This document shows positions 8,238 through 17,728 of a DNA stretch of 39,558 bases, in pieces. Every line of letters begins with the position of its first letter. Position 1 is the first letter of the stretch. Position numbers and translations under genes: made by a program. The DNA is from Treponema sp. UBA4692 (GTDB lineage Bacteria; Spirochaetota; Spirochaetia; Treponematales; Treponemataceae): assembly GCA_002404895.1 (NCBI GenBank), contig DHKO01000053.1, positions 1-39,558 on the forward strand, given 5' to 3'. Below the pieces are notes generated by a model, which saw only the letters and a program-made list of their open reading frames with translations, did no database searches and was not told the DNA's origin.

Positions 8238-11200
8238 CAAAAGTTTTTTTTCATGTTGACCTTGACGCTTTTTTTGCTTCCGTAGAGCAGCTCGACCATC
8301 CCGAATACAGAGGAAAGCCTGTTATTGTCGGCGGACTTCCGGGCGACAGAAGAGCCGTTGTCTCGACGGCTTCTTACGAGGCAAGAAAATTCGGCGTTCA
8401 CTCTGCAATGCCGGTTTTTCAGGCGGTAAAGCTCTGCCCGAACGGAATTTTTCTCAGGACAAACATGAAGCGATACCATGAAAAATCGCGCGAGGTGATG
8501 TCGATTTTTTATGATTATTCTCCGGACGTGAGGCAAATGTCTGTTGACGAGGCTTTCATCGATATGACAGGAACTGAAAAGCTTTTCGGAAAGCCGATTG
8601 AAGCCGCAAAAAAGCTGAAATCTGAAATTTTGGAGAAAACAGGGCTTACAGTCTCAATCGGAATCGCCTCCACAAAATACTGCGCGAAAATCGCTTCGGG
8701 AATAAAAAAGCCGGACGGACTTTTTGAGATTCCAGCTGGAAAAGAGCAGGATTTTATGCTCAGACTGCCTCTCTCAAAACTCTGGGGCGCAGGAAAAAAA
8801 ACGCAGGAAAAACTCAAAAACAGCGGAATCACAACCACAAAAGAGATTTTCAACCGCTCGCCCGCGCTTCTTCAAAGCATTTTCGGGCAGGCAACTGGAC
8901 TTTTCTTGTACAATGCCGTACGGGGAAATGAATATGAGGATTTCAACGCAAAGCTGAAAAGCCGCTCAGTCAGCGCGGAAACAACATACGAATACGACTT
9001 GTCGGACTTGTACGCGATTGAGACTGCGCTTCTTGAGCTTTGCCACACGGTCATGTTCCGCTCGCTAAAGGAAAAAGTGCGAAGCAAGTCAATATCGCTA
9101 AAAATCAGGTACGAGGATTTTTCGACAGTATCAGTCCAGGAAAGCTCTGAAAGATACGTCTCCTCTGTTGATGACCTTTTTGACCGCGCAAAATCGCTCT
9201 TTGAAAAAAAATACAACAGAAAGCTCGGAATAAGGCTTCTGGGAGTCTGTCTTCAAAATCTTGAAAATGACGAGCTTCCACGAAGCAAGGAGCTTTTTGA
9301 CTTTGGCGAGGAAAAAAAACGCAGGCTCGAGCAGGCGATTATAAAAGCGCAGCAAAAAGACCCTTCACTAAAAATCACAAAGGCGAGGCTTTTAGGAAAA
9401 GAAACGCTTTTTTCGCTGCTCCTTGTTTTTTTTTCGGTTTTAGGAAATAAAATTTCCGCGGAAACAATTTCAACCTCAACAGCAAGGGAAGCGGACGGAG
9501 CCGCTGCAATCGCTTTTGACACGGAAAATCTTCCGCTTGAGGAATCCGACGGGCAGTTTTCGATTTTAAGCAAGACATTTTTCGGAAACGAGATTGATTT
9601 TCTAGCTGAAGGCTACTGGAAAAGCTCATTTTCAAGCTCGGCAAGCTATTCATTCGGATTCGGCACAACGCCCGCCCTTTCGCTCTCGCCGCCTGTTTTT
9701 TCACAAAATGTTGACCTTTCGCTTTATCTTGAGGCAAACAAAAAATATTACTTTGAGGCCGCTTTTGCAGACGGATTCGAGGAAAACACCGTTGCGGCAG
9801 GATACAACGGAAACGGATTTCTAAAATCCGCAAGAATCGGAAACAGAGGCATCACATTCCCCGGAATTTACGCGTTTGAAGACTTTTCACGGGGAATCGG
9901 CGGAGGAAAAAATCAGGCTCCGGGAGTTTCTCTAAGCTGGCAAGGCAAAAAATGGCGTTCAGATTTTACATTCAGATACGACTCGCTGAAAACAGAAAGC
10001 AAAACATATTTTGGAATGAACGCAGTTTCTGCAAACACAATCTCGCTTTCATCTTACAGCACAGGAAACCAGTACGTTCTGCCGTCAAAAAATCTTGCGC
10101 AGTCGGTAAAGGCGGTTTTCGTTCAGACTGCAGACGGAAATTACAGGGATTCAAAAGGAAGAAAATATAAAAAGCTCGGCTCAACGCAGTTTCTCATTGT
10201 CGCCTCGCAAAATCTTCTGTTGCTTTCAAAAGACGCGAAGGCAGGCAGAAAAAACGGCGAGCTTCCGGCAGTCGCAGTCTCTTTCGGCAGAGATTTTTCA
10301 GAAAACGATGAGGATTTTTCAGATTTTCTGGAAGATGTTCAAAATGCGTTCGGCTCTGTGAATCTTAAAAAATTTTACTATGATTTTTCAGGCGAAATCG
10401 ATTCCGGGAAAGTCCTTTTTGTGCAGCATCCGTCTGGATTTTCGCCGTTTCAAAACGCAAGCCGGTATGATGCGGGAATTTTAAGCGCGGACGATGCGGC
10501 AATCGTTTCAGGCTACAGCGGAACAGTTTCTAAAGATTTTTCGGCCGTCATAAGCGATGACGAGACGGCTTTTTATCCGTCGGATTTTTTTGATGACGCG
10601 CACACTTACATCGATGTCTTCAAGGAAAATGAAGATTCGGAATCTAAAGATTCTACATCAAATTCTTCCATTATGAATGCTGAAAATCGCTTTCCTTTCG
10701 CAAAATCAAACCCGGGAATTTATCTTGGCTACGGAACAAACGACGATTTTATCCTAAGAGTCAGAAATTATTCTCCAGTCTCACGGCTCGACATCGGAAC
10801 AAAGGCAGTTCCTGGAACCGTCATGGTCTACAAAAACAGCGTGATTGACGCAGGCGCAATCTACGATTCCTCGACAGGCTCAGTCTCGCTTTCATCTGCT
10901 GTCTCAAGCACAGACAAGATTTTTATCACCTGGCAGGAAGATTCAGATGACGCGCAAACTGCCTCGTTCGCGGCAGCGGCAGGATTCAAGTATGATTTTT
11001 CAGAAAATTTAAGCGCGAACATCTCATCATCAGGAAGATTTTCTTTCAATCAAAACCAGAATTTCGCGGACTCCTCATATTCAAGCCCCTCATACGGAAC
11101 GCTCGCGGCAGGAATCGAATACAAAAACAAGCTTCTAAGCATAAAAAATTCGGCGGCGGCGACTTTCGAAAACATAAACGCGACAGGACTTTACAGGATT

Positions 11201-14125
11201 TTGGGAATGGACGACACGGACAGCGGAACGAGCTATCTTCAAAAAGATGCGGGCGTTGACTTGCCGTCAGATTTCACGCCGAGCCTTAATCCGCGCTCAG
11301 ACGATGAAATTTTTCCAGTTCTGAAATCAAAATCGAATATGGCAGGCGAAGCCGAATCAGGATTCAAGACGGAAGGAATTTCAGGATACGCAGTTCCTTT
11401 TTCATGGAATTTTGAAAACTCTTCACTCTCAAGCACGCAAACGCAATGGGCAGCTTTAACAATCGCCTTGCCGGAAGCTAAAAATTCGCTTTCGCTTTCA
11501 AGCGTCTTTGAAATCGCGCTGAAAAATTCTTCTGCAGACGCTTACGATTTTGACCTTTTTCTGCAGCTTGGAGTAAGCCGCGACGACGATTTTTCGTTTG
11601 AGGACGAGGATAAAATTCCGACATGGAAAATTTCTGAAAACTCGAGCGAAGATGTCCTAAAAAGTTTCGACACGGCAAATTCAGGCTGGCAGGCCGTAAA
11701 AGTCTCAATTTCAGACTCCGACCGCGCATTTTTCTCAAATGTTTCAGACTACAGCGCGCGGCTGATTGCAGTTCCAAAAAACGGCTCTGTGAACGCCGCA
11801 AATAAAAGCGGCCGTATTCTCGCAGGACCTTACGAATGCGGCTCAAAGTCATTCATTGCGGAAATTCCTGAAAATGTTAAAATCTCGCAAAGCCAAAGCA
11901 CAGACTACACGCTCTCGTCATCAAAAATAAAGGATTTCAACTCTGGCTCGGCGAACAAAGTGCAGAATTTCGACTTCAAATTCATCTCATCTTCGGACGA
12001 GGAAAAACTTGTTTTCAGAAAATATTTTTCCGCAGTCGATTTTTCGTACTACAAAAATTTGTGCTTTTATTTTAAGCTCGATTCAGAATTCACAAGATCC
12101 GTGAATTTTATTTTCGACACGCTGGAAGACGACGGAACAAAAACAGCGGCGAAATTTTCTTTTCAATCAGAAAAAATTTCGTCAGACTGGCAAAAATTCG
12201 AAGTCTCGCTGAAAGACAAAAAAGTTTCGGCGAACGGCTATGAAAACACGGCATACATCGACGACAGCGTGATTCCGACGAGATTCACAATAGAAATTTT
12301 GACGGCGGAAATTTCGGAAGACGACGTGGAAAATGGAGCGGCAGGAAGTTTCAGCATCGATGAGATTTTTCTTTCGGAGACAAGCGTTTTTCTTGATTTA
12401 CAAGACAAAATTTCGTTCAGCCTTGAAAAAAACGGCGCAGTCTTAAAAGCAGGCGAAATTCCGGTTTTAAGCGACCTGAAGATTCGCGCAGACGGAAGCG
12501 GCTCTTCCGCGTTAAACACAGAAAATCTTAAAAGCAAAAACATTTTCTCAGGAAAAGGAAGCGCAGAAGCGACTTTTTCAAAGCTGAAAATTTCAGTTTC
12601 AGGCGCGAAAGACACTGAGTCAAATTCAAAAAACGCGCTTTCCTCAGCCTCGCACGGATTTTCAACCGCCGCGCCAATTTTCGATTTCGTTTCTTTTTCA
12701 GAAAACTACACGTTCAACGCCACGGCAGAAAATTTATCAAAAGAAAACAGCGCGAAAATCTCGCTTGAAAAATTTTTTGTGCCGCTGACTTTTTCGGCAG
12801 ACGCGAAAACAGAATCAAATTCTTGGTCGCGTTCTCAGGAGATTTCAAGCGGAGCGAATTTCAATTCAGGAAAATTCTCGCTAGAAACAAAAGTTCAAGC
12901 CTCTCAAAAAACAAAGCCGACAGTTTCAAATTCTTCTTCAAATTCAAGCGATGACGATTTCAAGGCCGAAAATTATTTTTCCTCATATAAAAATATTTCA
13001 AAATTCGAATTTTCAGCCGGCGATGAAAAAGCAAAAAAAAGGAAAGTCGGATTTTCAGCAAATGCAAAACACAATTTTGGATTTCTCAATCTTTCGCCGG
13101 AAATTTCCGTATCTTCATATGGAACTTACAAATCGTCATCTGAGGCAACATTCAAGGACGATTCGTCTCTAAGATTTTCTTTTCCGTTTTCAAAAGGAAA
13201 AAACAGCTTTTCTTTGAGCTGGAAAAAATCTTCCGGCTCAGCATCTTATATCGAAGAAGGCGGCGGCTATTTTTCAGATGCGGAAAATCTCGCGGAAAAA
13301 ATCAACGAAAAAAGATATTTTTTAGCCGCGCTGCCTTTTTACGACTTGCTAAGCGATAATCTTCAAAAAGATGTCTACAAAATTTCATCCGCGCAAAATT
13401 CCAGCAGAGATTTCACAACTTACTACACGGGGCTTTACTCGTTCAGCTGGCGGAGAGGCTTTTCAGGCGACAAATACGACTTTTTCATTCCAAATTCGCT
13501 GAAATTTGATTTTTCAAGGGGCATCAGAACCGCTGAAACGGCAAGCGACCTTTTTCAGGCGAAAATAAGCGCGGCAAGCTCCGCTCTGAATGTTTTCGGA
13601 AAATACGGCGCGATTCCGCTTTTCAGTTTTTATGAGCAGGACGAGTTCGCGTCATCATTTTCAGCCGCATTGAAAATTCCGCGGAAATATTCTTCGCAAA
13701 TTTCCGCATCAGTAAGCGGCTATAGCCAGCTCACAATTTTCTTCAAGGACAAGAATTCGCTTAAAACAGGCGTTGAAGGCTCATTTGAGTCAAAAAATGA
13801 CTGGGACGGAAAAATGACTTTAGTCTGGAAGCGGAATTCAAAAAATTCAGTCGTTTTTGGCTTCTGCTCGCTTTTCAAGAATCTTAAAGACAAAAACAGC
13901 TTCAAGATAACAAAAACCGACAGCATGAATTTTTCAGCCGCAAGAGCGTCGTCATCATCTTCAATAGTAAAAAAATGCAGTTTTGACTTTTCTCACGGCG
14001 CGGAAACGCAAATCACAAAGCACGTCTCGCTAAGCACAACGGCAGGTGCCGGATATTACGCGACATGGAACAAAGCAGCGGTTTTAAGCGCAAATGTCTC
14101 AATCAGCGCATCAATCAGATTCTAA
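8234..14125 (+). CDS. dinB: DNA polymerase IV fused in frame to a giant outer-membrane beta-barrel-like protein
   Basis: One uninterrupted frame of 1963 residues. Residues 1-386 are a complete Y-family polymerase: HVDLDAFFASVE (Asp9, steric-gate Phe14), SVDEAFID (Asp105, Glu106), a SIGIASTKYCAKIAS fingers/palm block, helix-hairpin-helix LWGAGKKT, and a little-finger domain ending ITKARLL, where free DinB proteins normally end. Residues 387-409 (GKETLFSLLLVFFSVLGNKI, then SA|E) look like a signal peptide with basic, hydrophobic and A-x-A-like parts. Residues 410-1963 are Ser/Phe/Lys-rich and beta-strand-rich, with beta-sandwich-like segments around 1230-1390, and end VLSANVSISASIRF, the alternating pattern with terminal Phe of BAM-assembled barrels. 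No ATG, GTG or TTG lies in frame near the junction. The start is TTG, overlapping the upstream stop (TTGA). Two gene products may really be made; a nine-T tract at 9426-9434 lies inside the signal-like segment. Confidence 0.85.
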   Translation: MTKVFFHVDLDAFFASVEQLDHPEYRGKPVIVGGLPGDRRAVVSTASYEARKFGVHSAMPVFQAVKLCPNGIFLRTNMKRYHEKSREVMSIFYDYSPDVRQMSVDEAFIDMTGTEKLFGKPIEAAKKLKSEILEKTGLTVSIGIASTKYCAKIASGIKKPDGLFEIPAGKEQDFMLRLPLSKLWGAGKKTQEKLKNSGITTTKEIFNRSPALLQSIFGQATGLFLYNAVRGNEYEDFNAKLKSRSVSAETTYEYDLSDLYAIETALLELCHTVMFRSLKEKVRSKSISLKIRYEDFSTVSVQESSERYVSSVDDLFDRAKSLFEKKYNRKLGIRLLGVCLQNLENDELPRSKELFDFGEEKKRRLEQAIIKAQQKDPSLKITKARLLGKETLFSLLLVFFSVLGNKISAETISTSTAREADGAAAIAFDTENLPLEESDGQFSILSKTFFGNEIDFLAEGYWKSSFSSSASYSFGFGTTPALSLSPPVFSQNVDLSLYLEANKKYYFEAAFADGFEENTVAAGYNGNGFLKSARIGNRGITFPGIYAFEDFSRGIGGGKNQAPGVSLSWQGKKWRSDFTFRYDSLKTESKTYFGMNAVSANTISLSSYSTGNQYVLPSKNLAQSVKAVFVQTADGNYRDSKGRKYKKLGSTQFLIVASQNLLLLSKDAKAGRKNGELPAVAVSFGRDFSENDEDFSDFLEDVQNAFGSVNLKKFYYDFSGEIDSGKVLFVQHPSGFSPFQNASRYDAGILSADDAAIVSGYSGTVSKDFSAVISDDETAFYPSDFFDDAHTYIDVFKENEDSESKDSTSNSSIMNAENRFPFAKSNPGIYLGYGTNDDFILRVRNYSPVSRLDIGTKAVPGTVMVYKNSVIDAGAIYDSSTGSVSLSSAVSSTDKIFITWQEDSDDAQTASFAAAAGFKYDFSENLSANISSSGRFSFNQNQNFADSSYSSPSYGTLAAGIEYKNKLLSIKNSAAATFENINATGLYRILGMDDTDSGTSYLQKDAGVDLPSDFTPSLNPRSDDEIFPVLKSKSNMAGEAESGFKTEGISGYAVPFSWNFENSSLSSTQTQWAALTIALPEAKNSLSLSSVFEIALKNSSADAYDFDLFLQLGVSRDDDFSFEDEDKIPTWKISENSSEDVLKSFDTANSGWQAVKVSISDSDRAFFSNVSDYSARLIAVPKNGSVNAANKSGRILAGPYECGSKSFIAEIPENVKISQSQSTDYTLSSSKIKDFNSGSANKVQNFDFKFISSSDEEKLVFRKYFSAVDFSYYKNLCFYFKLDSEFTRSVNFIFDTLEDDGTKTAAKFSFQSEKISSDWQKFEVSLKDKKVSANGYENTAYIDDSVIPTRFTIEILTAEISEDDVENGAAGSFSIDEIFLSETSVFLDLQDKISFSLEKNGAVLKAGEIPVLSDLKIRADGSGSSALNTENLKSKNIFSGKGSAEATFSKLKISVSGAKDTESNSKNALSSASHGFSTAAPIFDFVSFSENYTFNATAENLSKENSAKISLEKFFVPLTFSADAKTESNSWSRSQEISSGANFNSGKFSLETKVQASQKTKPTVSNSSSNSSDDDFKAENYFSSYKNISKFEFSAGDEKAKKRKVGFSANAKHNFGFLNLSPEISVSSYGTYKSSSEATFKDDSSLRFSFPFSKGKNSFSLSWKKSSGSASYIEEGGGYFSDAENLAEKINEKRYFLAALPFYDLLSDNLQKDVYKISSAQNSSRDFTTYYTGLYSFSWRRGFSGDKYDFFIPNSLKFDFSRGIRTAETASDLFQAKISAASSALNVFGKYGAIPLFSFYEQDEFASSFSAALKIPRKYSSQISASVSGYSQLTIFFKDKNSLKTGVEGSFESKNDWDGKMTLVWKRNSKNSVVFGFCSLFKNLKDKNSFKITKTDSMNFSAARASSSSSIVKKCSFDFSHGAETQITKHVSLSTTAGAGYYATWNKAAVLSANVSISASIRF

Positions 14126-14128
14126 GAA

Positions 14129-16216
14129 TCACTGCAAAGGCGCAAAATATCCGCTCTCGTCACGGCCGCTTCGGTTCATCAGATAAGTCTCGACCTCAAC
14201 AGGAAGATAACGCTGGCCAAAATCAGTCTGAAGCGCAGAAGTGTAGCTTAAAACGTAAATTCCAGACGGAATATTGATTATGTCATCTACAACCTGACTT
14301 AGACCTTTCTCGCGGTAAACATAATACTCGCCGCCCTCGGTGTTCTTGCAGATATAGTCAATTTCGCTTGAAGCCGCGCCCTGAGAAAGCATCAAGTTCA
14401 CAAATCCTATTGAATTGTTGTTGAGATATGCGGTCAAGTCCGAAAGACTGTAGCGGCTGAATGAGTTCTGCGTAACTTGCCCGTCTCCGATAAAAATGAC
14501 TGCGGATTTTCTCGACTCGTTTATTAGAGCATTCGCGCAAAGGCGAAGCGCAAGGTCAATCGAAATGTCAGAAGAAACAGGATTTTTCAAGGACTTCACT
14601 GTGAACTTTGCGGCATCGGCTGGATTTCCCTCGAATTCAAGAACAGGGACAGCACCCGCGCTCACAATCCGCAAAACACCTTTTCTGTTCATAGCGGAAG
14701 AAATCTCCTTTACCGCGCTTTCCATCGCCTCGTCATAAAGAGCCGACGAAGAAGAACGGCTGACAAGCAAAGTTATGTCCGCCTCGTCGTTCAAATAAGA
14801 CGCGCCCTCAAGCTTATAATCTGCGACGCTGTTCTTATTTTCTGTGACAAGGAAGTTGTTTTCTTTTAGCCCGACAACGCTCTGGCGGCTTCTGTTCTCG
14901 ACTTTCACCTCGACTGTAACTTTCGGGAAGCTGTCAGAATCGATTTTTTCAATCTGGACAAAAAGGCCGCCGACAAGCTCAGACATTTTCGCCATCACAT
15001 AAATCTCATTTCCGATAAAATCCGTAACGAGAATGTTTCCGTTGATGTCAGGAACCGCGCTTGTAAGACGCGACGGAGCGTTTCCAGACGAAACATTCTC
15101 AAAAACCGCGCCTGTGTCGCTGTCAACAGAATAAACTTTGTTTTTGTCGCAGAGAACGAGATATTTTCCCCACGGCTTCATCGACTCAGGCTTGACAAAA
15201 GTTTTTGCCTTGCACAAAAGCCCGAGGTAGTTTCCAGCCAAGTCAAAGCGGTAGATTGCGCCTGTAAGGCAGTCAGCGACAAAAACAGTCTGGCCAATCA
15301 CGGAAATTCCTGTAGGCCCTTCAAGCCCCGGAAAATCGCCCTGCTTTCCGCCGAAGAAAAACAGTCCGTTTCCGTCTCTGTCGAAAACATCAATACGGCT
15401 GTTTCCAAAATCGCTAACAAAAATATTTCCGTCCCTGCTCTGCGCAAGGTACTGAGGCCCGACCATGCAGCCGACACTTCCGCCTTTTTTTCCGAAAGAC
15501 TTCTCAAAATTTCCTTTTGAAGAGAACTGACTGATTCTGTCGCCTGCGAATTCCGAAATCAGAATCGAGCCGTCATCGAGACGGATAATGTCCATCGGAC
15601 GGTCAAAACCGTTAACAGGTCCGAAACTTCTTGAAAGCACAAGACCGTTCTGGTCAAGCTTTAAAAGCTCGTTTGAAGAATAAGAGACAAGCCACAAAGT
15701 TCCGTCATTGTTCGGAAGAAGCGAGACCGGCTGGCTGAAAACCAGCTTGCCCTCCTGATTTTTTCCATAAAAGACTCCTGATTCCGTGTATTTCACAGGC
15801 TTTTCAAGCCCCTCGCCAGAAACAAGCCGCCTTTCCCGTACAATTTCAATTCTGTTTTGAAGAAGAAGCCCGCCGTACCCCGAATCTGAAGCGTACTGCC
15901 AATTCTGAAGCGCAGCTCCCTCAACGCCGGTTCTATAGTAAGACTTTCCAAGCCAGTCAAGAATCACGCTCTCGCCCGGAAGATAAGACAAAGCCTTTTC
16001 AAACTGCAAAATCGCATCGTTGAACGCGCCCCTGTAGTAAGCCTGAACGCCGCGCCTGAATTCTTCCTCGCCCTTTCCGCTCGCCGCAGTCCTCGCTCCC
16101 AAGCCTGAACGCAAAGCAGCCTCGTCGCTCTTGAAAATTCCGTTGTCTGAAAAAGCCGTAGTCAAAAATGAAAAGCAAAAAAAACAAGAAACAAATATGA
16201 CCTTAAATTTTTTCAT
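14129..16216 (-). CDS. exported TPR / NHL-repeat / vWA-like protein
   Basis: A 695-residue protein with a signal peptide (KVIFVSCFFCFSFLTTAFS, cleavage near 23). Residues ~50-115 form a TPR pair (FRRGVQAYYRGAFNDAILQF, then DWLGKSYYRTGVEGAAL). Residues ~150-405 form a beta-propeller of NHL repeats (FDRPMDIIRLDDGSILISEF; ISVIGQTVFVADCLTGAIYR). Residues ~475-665 resemble a von Willebrand A domain (ITLLVSRSSSS; AVIFIGDGQVTQ). The first MIDAS Asp is replaced (VSRSSS instead of DxSxS), so metal binding is doubtful. A periplasmic protein-binding or scaffold role is inferred. It is the last of four co-directional genes and ends three bases from the convergent dinB-fusion frame, a tail-to-tail arrangement. 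Confidence 0.82.
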   Translation of the reverse strand: MKKFKVIFVSCFFCFSFLTTAFSDNGIFKSDEAALRSGLGARTAASGKGEEEFRRGVQAYYRGAFNDAILQFEKALSYLPGESVILDWLGKSYYRTGVEGAALQNWQYASDSGYGGLLLQNRIEIVRERRLVSGEGLEKPVKYTESGVFYGKNQEGKLVFSQPVSLLPNNDGTLWLVSYSSNELLKLDQNGLVLSRSFGPVNGFDRPMDIIRLDDGSILISEFAGDRISQFSSKGNFEKSFGKKGGSVGCMVGPQYLAQSRDGNIFVSDFGNSRIDVFDRDGNGLFFFGGKQGDFPGLEGPTGISVIGQTVFVADCLTGAIYRFDLAGNYLGLLCKAKTFVKPESMKPWGKYLVLCDKNKVYSVDSDTGAVFENVSSGNAPSRLTSAVPDINGNILVTDFIGNEIYVMAKMSELVGGLFVQIEKIDSDSFPKVTVEVKVENRSRQSVVGLKENNFLVTENKNSVADYKLEGASYLNDEADITLLVSRSSSSALYDEAMESAVKEISSAMNRKGVLRIVSAGAVPVLEFEGNPADAAKFTVKSLKNPVSSDISIDLALRLCANALINESRKSAVIFIGDGQVTQNSFSRYSLSDLTAYLNNNSIGFVNLMLSQGAASSEIDYICKNTEGGEYYVYREKGLSQVVDDIINIPSGIYVLSYTSALQTDFGQRYLPVEVETYLMNRSGRDESGYFAPLQ

Positions 16217-16228
16217 AAATCCACCCGA

Positions 16229-16903
16229 TTATTTTTCCTGCAAGATTTTCAGATGACGCGCAATTTCCGCGTTGTCAGGAAGCTTTTCCTGCGCCTGCGA
16301 AAGATATTTCAGAGCATCCGCATCAAGTCCAAGCTTTAAGTAAACCCAGCCGATGCTGTCAAGATAAGCCGCCGAGTCAGGAGAGCGCTCCAGAGCCTTT
16401 CTGCAATACGAAAGAGCCATCGTCAAATCCTTGTTCTGGCAGGCAAGAACATAGCCGATTCCGTTCAAGGCCGTCGGATTGTCCGCATCGATTTCAAGAG
16501 ATTTCTTATAAAATTCGATGCTCTTCTCGTTTTCGCCCCTAGCCCAGTAAACATAGGCAAGAGACGCATAGACTTTCGACGGATTGTATCCGCTTTCAAG
16601 CAGCTTGTTCAGCTCAAATTCGGCAAGCCGCTTTCTTCCGCTGTTCGCGTAAATCACCGCGAGAATATATCTGCACTGCAAGATTCTGTCTAAATTTTCG
16701 GTAGAAGTTACAACCTGCTCAAGATAAAGAAGCGCGTCCTCGTACCTGCTCATTTTCGCATAGCAAAGCCCGATATAATAGGCAAGCTCGCCTTTGTCCG
16801 CGCCGTTTTCGTCAGGGAGAGAAAGAAAAAAAGCGAGCGAAGACGAATAATCCCTTCTTCTGTACATTTCAATTCCGTCTTTCAAGATATTTTTTTCTGC
16901 CAT
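16229..16903 (-). CDS. TPR-repeat protein
   Basis: A 224-residue protein built almost wholly of tetratricopeptide repeats, about six helical pairs, such as GELAYYIGLCYAKMSRYEDA, KVYASLAYVYWARGENEKSI and NPTALNGIGYVLACQNKDLT. There is no signal peptide or membrane segment, so it is probably cytoplasmic. TPRs mediate protein-protein contacts; the partner is unknown. It lies 12 bases before the exported TPR-NHL-vWA gene and 24 after surE on the same strand, and is probably co-transcribed with both. The pairing with a second TPR protein suggests a shared assembly function, but nothing in the sequence proves it. Confidence 0.85.
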   Translation of the reverse strand: MAEKNILKDGIEMYRRRDYSSSLAFFLSLPDENGADKGELAYYIGLCYAKMSRYEDALLYLEQVVTSTENLDRILQCRYILAVIYANSGRKRLAEFELNKLLESGYNPSKVYASLAYVYWARGENEKSIEFYKKSLEIDADNPTALNGIGYVLACQNKDLTMALSYCRKALERSPDSAAYLDSIGWVYLKLGLDADALKYLSQAQEKLPDNAEIARHLKILQEK

Positions 16904-16927
16904 AAAATCCCGCCCTTATGCCAAAAA

Positions 16928-17728
16928 TTAAAATTTGAATTCGATTCCGCCCGAATATCTTTCAGACTCAGGATTCGCATGAATCAGCGAGATGGAAATT
17001 TTTCCGTTCCGGACAGCAAGATAATCGCAATCAGAACCGCCTTCCGTAACGATTTTTCCGCCACTGCAAGCTCCCGCGCATTTTTCAGCCGATTTTTCAG
17101 AAATTTCAAGATTGTCATTGTAGTCGCGCCGGCAAAGCGAAGTGAACTCCGCCCTGCTGTATTTCTCAGATGAAAGCGCGTTTATGCTCACGAACAGGTC
17201 ATCTTTGCAAAGGGAAATCAGCAAATCGAGATTTTCCGCGCAGAATTTCGCGAGCGGAGCAAAATTGAAATTCGACTCAGCATAGTCAAATTCAGGAGAC
17301 TCAAGGCTCACAGCGACTCCGGGAAAAGAATACAAAGCCGCCTGTCTGGCAGCCGCAATCGTTCCAGAATAAATAGTGTCTGTTCCGAGATTCGGTCCCC
17401 TGTTGATTCCTGAAAAAACCGCGTCGAATTTCACATACTTTCCATTTTTATTGTCTGAGTCAAAATTGAAAAAATCGTGGCAAAGCGCGCTTATAACACA
17501 GTCGGCAGGAGTTCCCGAGCATGAATATTCGTTCTCCGAAAATTTCACGAATTCAAGCTTTTTACCAAGCGAAATTTTAGAGGAGACTCCAGACTGGTTT
17601 TCCGACGGAGCCATAACGTAAACATCGCAGACTTTTGAAAGCTCTTCTCTTAACACCTTCAAGCCCGCGCTTCCGATTCCGTCGTCATTTGAAATAAGGA
17701 TTTTTTTTCTGCCGTTACTAAGAGACAA
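16928..17728 (-). CDS. surE: 5'-nucleotidase SurE
   Basis: Metal-dependent nucleoside monophosphate phosphatase. The motif KKILISNDDG near the N-terminus holds the metal-binding Asp pair. APSENQSGVSSKISLG carries the Asn/Ser motif, CSGTPADCV follows, and FSGINRGPNLGTDTIYSGTIAAARQA is the long conserved core block. The frame is open to a GTG at 17737, but I prefer the TTG at 17728. AGAGGTG precedes it with a six-base spacer, and the product then starts only a few residues before the usual SurE start. Either start overlaps the 3' end of the GHMP kinase-like gene, implying coupling. The C-terminus (DCDYLAVRNGKISISLIHAN) matches the family. Confidence 0.92.
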   Translation of the reverse strand: MSLSNGRKKILISNDDGIGSAGLKVLREELSKVCDVYVMAPSENQSGVSSKISLGKKLEFVKFSENEYSCSGTPADCVISALCHDFFNFDSDNKNGKYVKFDAVFSGINRGPNLGTDTIYSGTIAAARQAALYSFPGVAVSLESPEFDYAESNFNFAPLAKFCAENLDLLISLCKDDLFVSINALSSEKYSRAEFTSLCRRDYNDNLEISEKSAEKCAGACSGGKIVTEGGSDCDYLAVRNGKISISLIHANPESERYSGGIEFKF

